Shown: positions 8,288 through 16,656 of the stretch, in pieces
How the letters are laid out: each line of letters begins with the position of its first letter
Position numbering within the stretch: the first letter of the stretch is position 1
From: Streptomyces mangrovi
GTDB lineage: Bacteria; Actinomycetota; Actinomycetes; Streptomycetales; Streptomycetaceae
Assembly (NCBI RefSeq): GCF_900114215.1
Contig: NZ_FOSG01000003.1
Span: 62,001 to 126,000 of the forward strand
Direction of reading: 5' to 3'
Length of the DNA: 64,000 nt
Translations under genes and position numbers: made by a program
Notes under the pieces: generated by a model
What the model saw: only the letters and a program-made list of their open reading frames with translations
What the model was told of the DNA's origin: nothing
The model's database searches: none

Positions 8288-8934
8288 CGCCTTTGACGCC
8301 CCGCACCGTCCACCCCATCGAGGAGGAGTCGTACCGCATCCTGCGCTCGCGGCTGGACACCTCCCACCTCCCGCCGCTGACCCGGGCCGTGGTGGAACGG
8401 GTGATCCACTCCAGCGCCGACCCGGCGTACGCCGAGGACCTGGTCACCGACGAGAGCGCGCTGCGGGCCGCCCACACCGCGCTGCACGCCGGTGCGCCGG
8501 TCGTGGCGGACGTCGAGATGGTCGCCGCCGGGATCACCCGCCGCGAGACGGTGTGCCGGCTCGCCGACGCCCGCGCGACGGGCGGCCTGACCCGCTCCGC
8601 GCACGCTGTGCGGCTGGCCTACGAGCAGGTCGGGCCGGGCGCGGTGTGGGTGGTCGGCTGTGCGCCCACCGCCCTGTTCGAACTGCTCGCCCTGGACGCG
8701 GACCCCGCCCTGGTCATCGGCCTGCCCGTCGGCTTCGTCGGCGCGGCCGAGAGCAAGGCGGCGCTGCGCGCCAGCGGCCTGCCGGCCGTCAGCAACGTCT
8801 CGGAGAAGGGCGGCAGCGCGGTGGCCGCGGCCGCCCTCAACGCCCTTCTGTACACCCCGGCCGGCGCCGCACAGCACGCCGGCGCCGCCGACCCCCGTAC
8901 CGCCCCCGCCACATCCAAGGAGAAGACCCAGTGA
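8284..8934 (+). CDS. cobH: precorrin-8X methylmutase
   Basis: A 216-residue CobH/CbiC enzyme that moves the C11 methyl to C12, giving hydrogenobyrinate or cobyrinate. Conserved segments include IEEESYRIL at the start, VVERVIHSSADP with the catalytic His, VADVEMVAAGITR and GLPVGFVGAAESKAAL. The C-terminal 25 residues are Ala/Thr-rich and beyond the fold. It overlaps the ferredoxin gene before it and cbiX after it, both by GTGA. Length is normal for the family. Confidence 0.94.
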   Translation: MTPLTPRTVHPIEEESYRILRSRLDTSHLPPLTRAVVERVIHSSADPAYAEDLVTDESALRAAHTALHAGAPVVADVEMVAAGITRRETVCRLADARATGGLTRSAHAVRLAYEQVGPGAVWVVGCAPTALFELLALDADPALVIGLPVGFVGAAESKAALRASGLPAVSNVSEKGGSAVAAAALNALLYTPAGAAQHAGAADPRTAPATSKEKTQ

Positions 8935-9857
8935 CCAGCCCGCCCGCCCTGCTCCTCGTCGGCCACGGCACCCGTGACGACGCCGGCGCCGAGGCGTTCC
9001 GCTCCTTCGTGCGCGACCTCGGCGAGCGGCGGCCCGGCCTCCCCGTCGCGGGAGGCTTCATCGAACTGTCCCCGCCGCCGCTCGCCGAAGCCGTCGCCGG
9101 ACTGGCCGGGGAAGGCGTGCGAAGGTTCGCCGCCGTCCCGCTGATGCTGGTGTCGGCCGGGCACGCCAAGGGCGACATCCCGGCCGCCCTGGCCCGCGAG
9201 GAGCAGCGTCACCCGGGCACCACCTACGCCTACGGCCGCCCCCTCGGCCCCCATCCGGCGCTGCTGAACGTGCTGGAGCGCCGGGTGGACGAGGCGCTGC
9301 GCGGCGCGAACGGCGAGGACGGCACGAGCAGCCGCGCCGGCACCACGGTGCTGCTGGTGGGCCGCGGCTCCACCGATCCGGACGCCAACGCCGAGGTGCA
9401 CAAGGCGGCCCGGCTGCTGTGGGAGGGGCGCGGCTACGCGGGCGTGGAGACGGCGTTCGTCTCGCTCGCCGCCCCCGACGTCCCCGCCGGCCTGGACCGC
9501 TGCCGGATGCTGGGCGCCCGCCGGATCGTGGTGCTGCCGTACTTCCTGTTCACCGGCATCCTGCCGGACCGGGTGCGGGAGCAGACCGGGAGCTGGGCCG
9601 CGGCGCACCCGGAGACCGAGGTGCTCTGCGCCGATGTCATCGGTCCCGCCGACGAGTTGGCGGAACTGGTCTGGGAGCGCTACACGGAGGCCGTTCAGGG
9701 CGATCTGCGGATGAACTGCGACTCGTGCGTCTACCGCGTCGCGCTGCCCGGCTTCGAGGAGAAGGTGGGCATGCCCCAGCGGCCCCACCACCACCCGGAC
9801 GACGACGGGCACGGGCACCACCATCACCACAATGGTGGCCATGCACACGCCCACTGA
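8931..9857 (+). CDS. cbiX: sirohydrochlorin cobaltochelatase with His-rich tail
   Basis: A 308-residue CbiX-type chelatase that inserts Co2+ into sirohydrochlorin, the entry to the cobalt-early pathway. Two tandem CbiX/SirB half-domains are visible, starting LLLVGHGTRDDAGAEAF (metal-binding His) and VLLVGRGSTDPDANAEV. In the second half the usual HG is RG, so only the first half keeps that His. A CxxC pair (NCDSCVYRVALPGFEEK) precedes a tail of about 30 residues with roughly 15 His, likely a cobalt or nickel store. The next gene starts inside the bases that encode this tail. Confidence 0.92.
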   Translation: MTSPPALLLVGHGTRDDAGAEAFRSFVRDLGERRPGLPVAGGFIELSPPPLAEAVAGLAGEGVRRFAAVPLMLVSAGHAKGDIPAALAREEQRHPGTTYAYGRPLGPHPALLNVLERRVDEALRGANGEDGTSSRAGTTVLLVGRGSTDPDANAEVHKAARLLWEGRGYAGVETAFVSLAAPDVPAGLDRCRMLGARRIVVLPYFLFTGILPDRVREQTGSWAAAHPETEVLCADVIGPADELAELVWERYTEAVQGDLRMNCDSCVYRVALPGFEEKVGMPQRPHHHPDDDGHGHHHHHNGGHAHAH

Positions 9858-10956
9858 GCCCCTGGATCCCCTCCGGCCCCCCGAGGCCACGCACGACCTG
9901 CGCCACCACGGCGACGCGGAGGTGCGCGGCGCCGGAGCGGATCTGGTGGACCTCGCGGTCAACGTCCGCGCCGGCACGCCCCCCGCCTGGCTGAAGGAGC
10001 GGGTGGCCGCCTCGCTCGGCTCGCTGGCCGCCTACCCCGACGGGCGGGCGGCCCGGCGGGCGGTGGCGGCCCGGCACGGGCTGCCGCCGGAGTGCGTGCT
10101 GCTGACGGCGGGCGCGGCGGAGGCGTTCGTCCTGCTCGCCCGGTTCCTGCCCCCGCCCGGCTCGGACGCCTGGCGCGACGGCGGCCCGGTCGTGGTGCAT
10201 CCGCAGTTCACCGAGCCGGAGGCCGCCCTGCTGGACGCGGGCCACCGGGTGGAGCGCGTCGTCCTGGGCGAACGGGACGGCTTCCGTCTCGATCCCGCCC
10301 GCGTTCCGGCCGGGGCCGCCGCGGTGGTCGTCGGCAACCCCACCAACCCCACCTCCGTGCTGCACCCGGCCTCCGCCCTGGCGGCGCTGGCGCGGCCGGG
10401 GCGGGCCCTGGTGGTGGACGAGGCGTTCATCGACGCGGTGCCGGGCGAACGCGAGTCCCTGGCGGGGCTGGTGACGCAGCTTCCCGGCCGCACCGTGGTG
10501 CTGCGCAGCCTCACCAAGACCTGGGGGCTGGCGGGGCTGCGCATCGGCTATGTGCTCTCCGACCCGCGGACCGTCGCCGCCCTGGCGCGGCACCAGCCGC
10601 TGTGGCCGGTCTCCTCCCCCGCGCTCGCCGCGGCCGAGGCGTGCTGCGAGCCCGCGGCCCTGGCCGAGGCGGAGCTGGCGGCACGGCGAACCGCCGCCGA
10701 CCGGGCCCATCTGCTCGGCCGGCTGGCGGAGTTCGGTGAGCTGGGGCAGGCGACGCGGGACCCGCGGGCGCCCTTCGTCCTGGTGCGGCACGCGGACGCG
10801 GCCGGGCTGCGGGAGCGGCTGCGCGCGGAGGGCATCGCGGTACGCCGCGGGGACACCTTCCCCGGTCTGGACGCGCGGTGGCTGCGGCTGGCCGTACGCG
10901 ACCGGGCGACGACCGACCGTCTGGTGCGGACGCTGGCCGCCCTCGGGGTGCGCTGA
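9832..10956 (+). CDS. cobC: CobC/CobD-type PLP decarboxylase or aminotransferase (aminopropanol arm)
   Basis: A 374-residue class I/II PLP enzyme of the threonine-phosphate decarboxylase / histidinol-phosphate aminotransferase-like group. In cob clusters this enzyme makes (R)-1-amino-2-propanol phosphate for the nucleotide loop. Seen: LTAGAAEAFVLLARF, NPTNPTSVL, VVDEAFIDAVPGE, the Schiff-base Lys in LRSLTKTWGLAGLRIGY and a C-terminal Arg-containing WLRLAVRD. ATG 9832 lies 26 bases inside cbiX; ATG 9841 would remove three residues. It ends the operon. A histidinol-phosphate aminotransferase role cannot be excluded from sequence alone. Confidence 0.85.
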   Translation: MVAMHTPTEPLDPLRPPEATHDLRHHGDAEVRGAGADLVDLAVNVRAGTPPAWLKERVAASLGSLAAYPDGRAARRAVAARHGLPPECVLLTAGAAEAFVLLARFLPPPGSDAWRDGGPVVVHPQFTEPEAALLDAGHRVERVVLGERDGFRLDPARVPAGAAAVVVGNPTNPTSVLHPASALAALARPGRALVVDEAFIDAVPGERESLAGLVTQLPGRTVVLRSLTKTWGLAGLRIGYVLSDPRTVAALARHQPLWPVSSPALAAAEACCEPAALAEAELAARRTAADRAHLLGRLAEFGELGQATRDPRAPFVLVRHADAAGLRERLRAEGIAVRRGDTFPGLDARWLRLAVRDRATTDRLVRTLAALGVR

Positions 10957-10963
10957 CGCGCGA

Positions 10964-11001
10964 AACGGCGGCGGGATCCCGCTCGGGGTCCCGCCGCCGT
11001 T
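10964..11001. terminator. Hairpin terminator after the cob operon
   Basis: Arms 10964-10980 (AACGGCGGCGGGATCCC) and 10985-11001 pair over 17 bases with one G-U and a GCTC loop, 8 bases after the cobC stop. There is no T-run, as is usual for actinobacterial terminators. The minus-strand LAETG gene converges on it from the other side. Confidence 0.85.
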
Positions 11002-11058
11002 CACCGCCGCCGTTCACCGCCGCCGGGCCAGCCTCGGGCCGGCCCGGCGGCGGTCGGG

Positions 11059-12138
11059 TCAGGCGTCGGCCGCGCCGGCGGCACGGCGGCGGCGCAGCAT
11101 CAGCAGCCCGCCGCCCGCGGCGACGAGCGCCAGGGCTCCGCCGGCGATGTACGGCGTGGCCGAACTGCCACCGGTCTCGGCGAGGTTGCCGGTGGGCTTC
11201 CCGCCGGACGCCTCCGAGCCGGTCTGCGGCTGCGGGTCGTTCCCCTTGCCGTCGGTGGAGCCACCGGTGGAACCGGCCGAGTCGCCGTCCCCACCGGTCG
11301 AGCCACCGGTGGAACCGCCTGTGGAGCCGCCGCTGCCGCTCGTGGAGCCCCCGGCGGCGGAGCCGCCCTCGGTGGACCCGCCCTCGGTGGACCCGCCCTC
11401 GGTGGAGCCGCCTTCGGTGGAGCCACCGGTGTCACCGATTCCGCCGCCGGGCGTCTCGCAGGCCGCCTCCACCAGCGTCACCCGGCCCTTGACCTCGGCC
11501 ACGCCCAGGTTCGCCGGGTCCACCGCGACATCCAGCCTCAGCGCGGTGGCGGCCGCGGTGCTGGAGGTGGTGACGGTCTCGGCCGGCTTCAGCTCGACCG
11601 TGCCCACACCGGGCACCCGGACCGAGGTGGTGCCGCCGGCCGTCACCGCGACCTTCTCGCCGAGCACCTTGACCTTGCCGACGAACAGGGACCGCGCGGT
11701 CGGCTCGGCACCGGCCTCGCACACCGCCTCGGAGGTGACCTTCTCGACGTGGACGAGCGGCTTCGTACCAGGGATCCCCTTCGCCGTTCCGGGCAGGTAC
11801 ACCTTGGCCTCTGCCAGGTTGGAGTACCCCTCGGCCCTCCCCTCCTCCACCGTCGCCCTCGAGGTGGCGGCCTTCGCGTCCAGCATGGTGAACGGCTTTC
11901 CGCCGTTCGCGCCGTCCACCCGGGCTTCCAGCAGGGTCTCGTCGGCGCTCCTGGGAGCCTTGACCGAGTTGAGCTCGATGTTCAGCGGTACGGCGGCGCC
12001 GCCCTTGAGCAGGGAGACCTCCAGGTTCGCCCGGAGTACGGCCGCGCTCGCCGAGCCCTCGTCGCCGGCGGCGTTCGCGGGCGCGGCGGTGACCCCCACC
12101 AGAGCGGCGGCGAGCAGGCCGTAGACAGACTTGTTCAC
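11059..12138 (-). CDS. LAETG-anchored surface protein (SCO1860-like)
   Basis: A 359-residue exported protein. The N-terminus (NKSVYGLLAAALVGVTAAPANA) is a signal peptide with an A-x-A cleavage site. The body of about 200 residues is rich in beta-type segments. A Gly/Ser/Thr stalk follows, then the sorting signal LAETG, a hydrophobic stretch and an RRRR tail. LAETG is the Streptomyces variant of the sortase motif, so the protein should be linked to peptidoglycan. GTG 12138 is chosen because a G-run lies just upstream and the signal peptide starts cleanly; an in-frame ATG at 12162 lacks a ribosome site. Position next to the cob cluster matches S. coelicolor SCO1860. Function unknown. Confidence 0.85.
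   Translation of the reverse strand: MNKSVYGLLAAALVGVTAAPANAAGDEGSASAAVLRANLEVSLLKGGAAVPLNIELNSVKAPRSADETLLEARVDGANGGKPFTMLDAKAATSRATVEEGRAEGYSNLAEAKVYLPGTAKGIPGTKPLVHVEKVTSEAVCEAGAEPTARSLFVGKVKVLGEKVAVTAGGTTSVRVPGVGTVELKPAETVTTSSTAAATALRLDVAVDPANLGVAEVKGRVTLVEAACETPGGGIGDTGGSTEGGSTEGGSTEGGSTEGGSAAGGSTSGSGGSTGGSTGGSTGGDGDSAGSTGGSTDGKGNDPQPQTGSEASGGKPTGNLAETGGSSATPYIAGGALALVAAGGGLLMLRRRRAAGAADA
11362..11421 (-). repeat. 4 x 15-bp tandem repeat (GGSTE stalk)
   Basis: Four 15-base units with few changes encode GGSTEGGSTEGGSTEGGSTE in the wall-spanning stalk of the LAETG protein. Less regular GGSTG units continue towards the C-terminus. The near-identical DNA makes slippage and length variation possible. 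Confidence 0.85.
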
Positions 12139-12411
12139 AGGTGAAACCCCCACGGATTGCATGACGTCACCGGCGGCCAATAGGGGACATCGCCCGCACC
12201 GGTGACTGAGACCACGCCATTGTTGACCCACGTAGAGCGAAAGAGCGAATACATAGCGTTAGTTCACTCGAAAGAGTCACACCAGGGGTAGTTTTCGATT
12301 CGTGGATCCTGGGTAGCGCCTATTTTCTTCGCAACGCGGGCAGACGCGGGCCCACGACGCCCCCTCCGCCTGCGGCCCCTGCCGGCGCACCGCACGCCCT
12401 CACGCACCCCG
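12139..12411. other. Intergenic region upstream of the LAETG gene
   Basis: 273 bases, clearly lower in GC around 12225-12320 than the flanks. It must hold the promoter of the minus-strand LAETG gene and the 3' end of the amidohydrolase transcript. I see no clear hairpin and no convincing small ORF. Confidence 0.5.
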
Positions 12412-13518
12412 TCACCTCACGGGACGCCCCCTGAGCAGCACCGCCCGCGGCGCGGCCAGCACCCGTACGTCGGCCCGCGGGTCCTCCTCGTACACCACCA
12501 GATCCGCCTCGGCGCCCTCCTCCAGCCCCGGGCGCCCCAGCCAGGCTCGGGCCGCCCAGGTGGCCGCCGACAGGGCGTCCACCGGCGGGATGCCCGCCGC
12601 CACCAGCTCCGCCACCTCGTCGGCGACCAGCCCGTGGGGCAGCGAGCCGCCCGCGTCCGTGCCGACGAAGACCGGGATGCCCGCGTCGTACGCCGCGCGC
12701 ACGGTGTCGTAGCGGCGCTCGTGGAGCCGCCGCATGTGATCGGCCCAGCGCGGGAACTTCTCCTCGCCGCCCTCGGCGAGCCGGGGGAAGGTCGCGATGT
12801 TGACCAGGGTGGGGACGATGGCGACACCTCGCTCGGCGAAGAGCGGGACTGTCTCCTCCGTCAGGCCGGTGGCGTGCTCGACGCAGTCGATCCCGGCCTC
12901 CACCAGATCGCGCAGCGAGTCCTCGGCGAAGCAGTGCGCGGTGACCCGCGCGCCCTCCTCGTGGGCGGCGGCGATGGCGGCCTCCACCGCGCCGCGCGGC
13001 CAGCAGGCGGTCAGATCGCCCTGCTCGCGGTCTATCCAGTCGCCGACGAGCTTGACCCAGCCGTCGCCGCGCCGCGCCTCGCGCCGCACGTACGCCACCA
13101 GATCGCCGGGCTCGATCTCGTGGGCGTAGTTGCGGATGTAGCGCCGGGTTCGGGCGATGTGGCGGCCGGCCCGGATGATGCGCGGCAGGTCCTCGCGGTC
13201 GTCGATCCACCGGGTGTCGGCCGCCGATCCCGCGTCCCGGATGAGCAGCGTTCCGGCCTCGCGGTCGGTGAGTGCCTGCTTCTCGCTGGTGGCGTCGTCG
13301 ACGGCGCCGTGGGCGTCGAGTCCGACGTGGCAGTGTGCGTCCACCAGGCCGGGCAGCACCCAGCCCTCGACCGTGGTCGCCTCCAGCGGCCCGGTGGGCC
13401 GCTGGTAGGTGATCCGCCCGTCCACGACCCACATCTCGCCCTGGACGTCATCGGGGCCGGGCCCGGTCAGGACCCGTCCCCGGATGTGGAAATTCCCGCG
13501 CTCGCTCATATGCCGCAC
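12412..13518 (-). CDS. Amidohydrolase (imidazolonepropionase/prolidase-like)
   Basis: A 368-residue metal-dependent hydrolase of the amidohydrolase superfamily. Seen: the metal motif GLVDAHCHVGLD (HxH) near residue 75, a candidate metal Lys in GWVKLVGDW, later His in VTAHCF and VEHATGL, and the catalytic Asp in VFVGTDAGGS. A small beta-sandwich is formed by the N-terminal 60 and C-terminal 50 residues. No secretion signal. The substrate cannot be read from the sequence. GTG 13518 is preferred because AGGGGA lies 8 bases upstream; ATG 13509 is the alternative. Divergent from the sigma factor gene across 86 bases. Confidence 0.85.
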   Translation of the reverse strand: MRHMSERGNFHIRGRVLTGPGPDDVQGEMWVVDGRITYQRPTGPLEATTVEGWVLPGLVDAHCHVGLDAHGAVDDATSEKQALTDREAGTLLIRDAGSAADTRWIDDREDLPRIIRAGRHIARTRRYIRNYAHEIEPGDLVAYVRREARRGDGWVKLVGDWIDREQGDLTACWPRGAVEAAIAAAHEEGARVTAHCFAEDSLRDLVEAGIDCVEHATGLTEETVPLFAERGVAIVPTLVNIATFPRLAEGGEEKFPRWADHMRRLHERRYDTVRAAYDAGIPVFVGTDAGGSLPHGLVADEVAELVAAGIPPVDALSAATWAARAWLGRPGLEEGAEADLVVYEEDPRADVRVLAAPRAVLLRGRPVR

Positions 13519-13604
13519 TGTACGAGTCCCCTGTTACGCTCACGCAGCCGCAGGGGGTCGTGGCACACCACTTCACAGGATCCGTCGAGCCCTGAGGAGG
13601 CCAC

Positions 13605-14165
13605 GTGGACGCCCCCGCCGAAGAGTTCCACGCCTTCTTCGACCGGCACTACGCCGATCTGTCCCGCTTCGCCCATCTGCTGCTGGGAGACTCCGAGGGA
13701 GCCGACGACCTCGCCGCCGACGCACTCGTCGCGGTGTGGCGCCGGTGGGACAGCGTGCGCGTCGGCGGACACCCGCTGGCGTACGCGCGCAGCGTGGTCG
13801 CCGGTATGGCACGCACCCGGCTGCGCAGCCTGCTGCGCGAGCACCGCCGGGTCGCCCTGTTCTGGTCGCACCGGCCCGACCGCATCGACGACCCGGACGT
13901 GCCCGCGGTACTGGACGTGCGTGACGCGCTCGCCCGGCTGCCGCTGCGCAAGCGGACGTGTGTCGTTCTGCGGCACGCCTTCGACCTGTCGGAGAAGGAG
14001 ACCGCCCGCACCCTGGGCGTCTCGGTCGGCACCGTCAAGAGCCAGACCTCGCGCGGTATCGCCGAACTGGAACGGATGCTGGCGCCGGCCCGGACGGGTT
14101 CCGGCCGCGCGCACGGGACCGCGGGGGCGCTGCGCGCCGGATCCGCGGGACGGAGCGGTTGGTGA
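13605..14165 (+). CDS. RNA polymerase sigma factor, ECF / SigE-like family
   Basis: A 186-residue ECF sigma factor. Region 2 is at the N-terminus (FFDRHYADLSRFAHLLLGDS to DALVAVWRRW), and region 4 at about 100-155 contains the helix-turn-helix (LSEKETARTLGVSVGTVKSQ). The pattern matches the SigE-like (ECF41/SACE-type) sigma-70 group common in Streptomyces. The start is GTG with TGAGGAGG upstream. No anti-sigma or lipoprotein partner gene follows; the next gene is ectA 417 bases on. Whether it controls the ectoine operon is untested. Confidence 0.9.
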   Translation: MDAPAEEFHAFFDRHYADLSRFAHLLLGDSEGADDLAADALVAVWRRWDSVRVGGHPLAYARSVVAGMARTRLRSLLREHRRVALFWSHRPDRIDDPDVPAVLDVRDALARLPLRKRTCVVLRHAFDLSEKETARTLGVSVGTVKSQTSRGIAELERMLAPARTGSGRAHGTAGALRAGSAGRSGW

Positions 14166-14582
14166 CCGTGGTGGCCGACCGGTCCGCCCGGCCGGACCGG
14201 TGGCGGCGGAGGGGGAACTTCCGCCGAGTTCCCCGAAGAACCTCACGATCAGGTTTCGCTGAGGTATCTTCCATGAATCAAAGATGAATTTACGGGCACC
14301 TGACGAGAATAGAATCCCATATCCTCATGCCCGCTCGCGCGATCCTTAAACACTAAGATTTGATATCGGCGAACCTCGTATTTCGGACAGGTTCCGTGCT
14401 CGTTATGGATCTGTGACGGACTCAACAGTGATTCCTCTTTGCCCGGAAAATACGGGGCATACCAGGCATAACGCAGCGCCCTTCGTGCGCGTGCGCACCC
14501 ACGCGCGATAACATATGACGCGCTCCTGCGTAACCCCTTCCCTCGATGTGATTTGAGTTCGCTCTGGGTAAATTGGATTTGC
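14166..14582 (+). promoter_or_regulatory. AT-rich leader/promoter region of ectABCD
   Basis: 417 bases of which the last 350 are much richer in A+T than all neighbours. No ribosome site lies just before the ectA ATG. A -10-like TAAATT (14569-14574) is only 8 bases from the ATG, which would fit a leaderless or near-leaderless transcript. Short inverted repeats are present, for example TGCCCG...CGGGGCA around 14438-14460. An antisense ORF here looks accidental. Confidence 0.6.
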
Positions 14583-15170
14583 ATGACCGCCGCACAAGCA
14601 GACCATGCAGGTGCCCACAGAAAGACCGTCGAAATGCCGGAGGGACTGAAGCTCGACGCGCCCCGCGTGGAGGACGGCGCAGCGATCTGGCGGATCGCGC
14701 GCGACTCCCGGGTCCTCGACCTCAACTCCTCCTACAGCTACCTCCTGTGGTGCCGCGACTTCGCCGCCACCTCGGTGGTGGCGCGCGACGGCGCCGGTGA
14801 GCCGGTCGGTTTCATAACCGGCTACGTCCGGCCGCAGCACCCGCGGACCCTGGTCGTCTGGCAGGTCGCCGTCGACCACGGGCAGCGCGGACGCGGCCTC
14901 GCCGCGGCGATGCTCGACGGGCTGACCATCCGTACCGCCGAGGAACTGGGCGTCGACCGGATCGAGACCACGATCACCCCTGACAACACCGCCTCCAACC
15001 GACTGTTCACCTCCTACGCCGAGCGCCACGGCGCGCCGGTGCGGCGCGAGGTCCTCTTCGAGGGCGCGCTGTTCCCCGAGGAGGGACACGAGCCCGAGGT
15101 GCTGTACCGGATCGGGCCCGTCCCCACCCTGGCCGCCGCCGCGCCCCCACCGGCCGCCGCCGACGGCTGA
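14583..15170 (+). CDS. ectA: L-2,4-diaminobutyrate N-acetyltransferase
   Basis: A 195-residue GNAT-family acetyltransferase, the second step of ectoine synthesis (acetyl-CoA to N-gamma of L-2,4-diaminobutyrate). Seen: LNSSYSYLLWCRDFAATSVVA, typical of EctA, then the acetyl-CoA loop QVAVDHGQRGRGLAAAML and ITPDNTASNRLF. The ATG at 14583 gives the usual MTAAQAD start; ATG 14634 is a shorter choice. The last 20 residues are Ala/Pro-rich. First gene of ectABCD, 82 bases before ectB. Confidence 0.95.
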   Translation: MTAAQADHAGAHRKTVEMPEGLKLDAPRVEDGAAIWRIARDSRVLDLNSSYSYLLWCRDFAATSVVARDGAGEPVGFITGYVRPQHPRTLVVWQVAVDHGQRGRGLAAAMLDGLTIRTAEELGVDRIETTITPDNTASNRLFTSYAERHGAPVRREVLFEGALFPEEGHEPEVLYRIGPVPTLAAAAPPPAAADG

Positions 15171-15252
15171 CCGCCGCGCGGCGCGCCGCACCGCGCCCCG
15201 GCACCCGAAAGACCTCCCACTCCTCTCGCAATCCATCTCCCAGGAGATCGCT

Positions 15253-16521
15253 GTGACCATGACCCAGCCCGACCTGAGCATCTTCCAGACCCTCGAATCG
15301 GAGGTGCGCAGCTACTGCCGCGGCTGGCCCACCGTCTTCGACCGGGCGCGCGGCAGCTACATGTACGACGAGGACGGCCACGCGTTCCTCGACTTCTTCG
15401 CCGGCGCCGGATCACTGAACTACGGCCACAACAACCCGGTGCTCAAACGCGCCCTGCTGGACTACCTCGAGCGCGACGGCGTCACCCACGGCCTGGACAT
15501 GTCCACCACGGCCAAGCGCGCCTTCCTGGAGACCTTCCGGGAGGTGGTCCTCCAGCCGCGCGGCCTGGACCACAAGGTGATGTTCCCCGGCCCGACCGGC
15601 ACCAACGCCGTCGAGGCGGCCCTGAAGCTGGCCCGCAAGGTCAAGGGCCGGGAGTCGATCGTCTCCTTCACCAACGCCTTCCACGGCATGTCGCTGGGCT
15701 CCCTGGCCGTGACCGGCAACGCCTTCAAGCGCGCCGGCGCCGGCGTCCCCCTGGTCCACGGCACCCCGATGCCCTTCGACCGCTACCTGGACGGCAAGGT
15801 CGAGGACTTCCTGTGGTTCGAGCGGCTGCTGGAGGACTCCGGCTCGGGCCTGAACCGGCCGGCCGCCGTGATCGTCGAGACGGTCCAGGGCGAGGGCGGC
15901 ATCAACGTCGCCCGGGCCGAGTGGCTGCGCGCCCTGGCCGACCTGTGCAAGCGGCAGGACATGCTGCTGATCGTCGACGACATCCAGATGGGCTGCGGCC
16001 GCACCGGCGCCTTCTTCTCCTTCGAGGAGGCGGGCATCACCCCCGACATCATCACCGTCTCCAAGTCCATCAGCGGCTACGGGATGCCGATGGCGCTGAC
16101 CCTGTTCCGGCCCGAGCTGGACGTGTGGGAGCCCGGCGAGCACAACGGCACCTTCCGCGGCAACAACCCCGCCTTCGTCACCGCCGCGGCCACCCTGAAT
16201 ACCTACTGGGCGGACGGGCAGATGGAGAAGCAGACGCTCGCCCGCGGCGAGCAGGTCGAGGCCGCACTGCGCGCCATCGCCGCCGAGCACCCCGAGGAGG
16301 TGGCCGACGTCCGGGGCCGCGGCCTGGTGTGGGGCATGGAGTTCCACGACAAGGACCGTGCCGGCTCCGTCGCCTCCCGCGCCTTCGAGCTCGGACTGCT
16401 CATCGAGACCTCCGGCCCCGAGAGCGAGGTCGTCAAGCTGCTCCCGGCACTGACGATCTCCCCCGAGGAGCTGGACGAGGGCCTGCGCATCCTGGCCCGC
16501 GCGGTCCGCGAGACCGCCTGA
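15253..16521 (+). CDS. ectB: diaminobutyrate-2-oxoglutarate transaminase
   Basis: A 422-residue class III PLP aminotransferase that converts L-aspartate semialdehyde and glutamate to L-2,4-diaminobutyrate, the first ectoine step. Seen: FFAGAGSLNYGHNNP, FPGPTGTNAVEAALKLARK, FTNAFHGMSLGSLA, VDDIQMGCGRTG and the Schiff-base Lys in ITVSKSISGYGMP. The GTG start has AGGAGATC upstream; an ATG two codons later is possible. Length and motifs are normal for EctB. Confidence 0.97.
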   Translation: MTMTQPDLSIFQTLESEVRSYCRGWPTVFDRARGSYMYDEDGHAFLDFFAGAGSLNYGHNNPVLKRALLDYLERDGVTHGLDMSTTAKRAFLETFREVVLQPRGLDHKVMFPGPTGTNAVEAALKLARKVKGRESIVSFTNAFHGMSLGSLAVTGNAFKRAGAGVPLVHGTPMPFDRYLDGKVEDFLWFERLLEDSGSGLNRPAAVIVETVQGEGGINVARAEWLRALADLCKRQDMLLIVDDIQMGCGRTGAFFSFEEAGITPDIITVSKSISGYGMPMALTLFRPELDVWEPGEHNGTFRGNNPAFVTAAATLNTYWADGQMEKQTLARGEQVEAALRAIAAEHPEEVADVRGRGLVWGMEFHDKDRAGSVASRAFELGLLIETSGPESEVVKLLPALTISPEELDEGLRILARAVRETA

Positions 16522-16540
16522 CACCCGCGGCACCGCCCGT

Positions 16541-16630
16541 CCCCGGCGCCCGTTCCGGCGCCGGGGGCGTCCGGTCGCCGCACGCACCACCCGAATGGCC
16601 CATCCCGCAGGCTTTTCCCGCGGATGGGCC
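16541..16630 (+). promoter_or_regulatory. Two hairpins between ectB and ectC
   Basis: Hairpin 1: perfect 10-base arms CCCCGGCGCC (16541-16550) and 16557-16566, loop CGTTCC. Hairpin 2: arms 16597-16608 and 16619-16630 (GGCCCATCC-GC), one bulge, with a TTTT in the loop. They lie inside the operon 26 bases before the ectC start, so they may be a partial terminator, an RNase barrier or an mRNA stabiliser. Confidence 0.65.
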
Positions 16631-16656
16631 TCTGACCGGAAAGGCACCACTTCACC

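Noticed and set aside
14249..14725. Minus-strand ORF across the AT-rich ect leader
   Set aside because: Overlaps the ectA 5' end, has no ribosome site or recognisable product; the region is better explained as regulatory.
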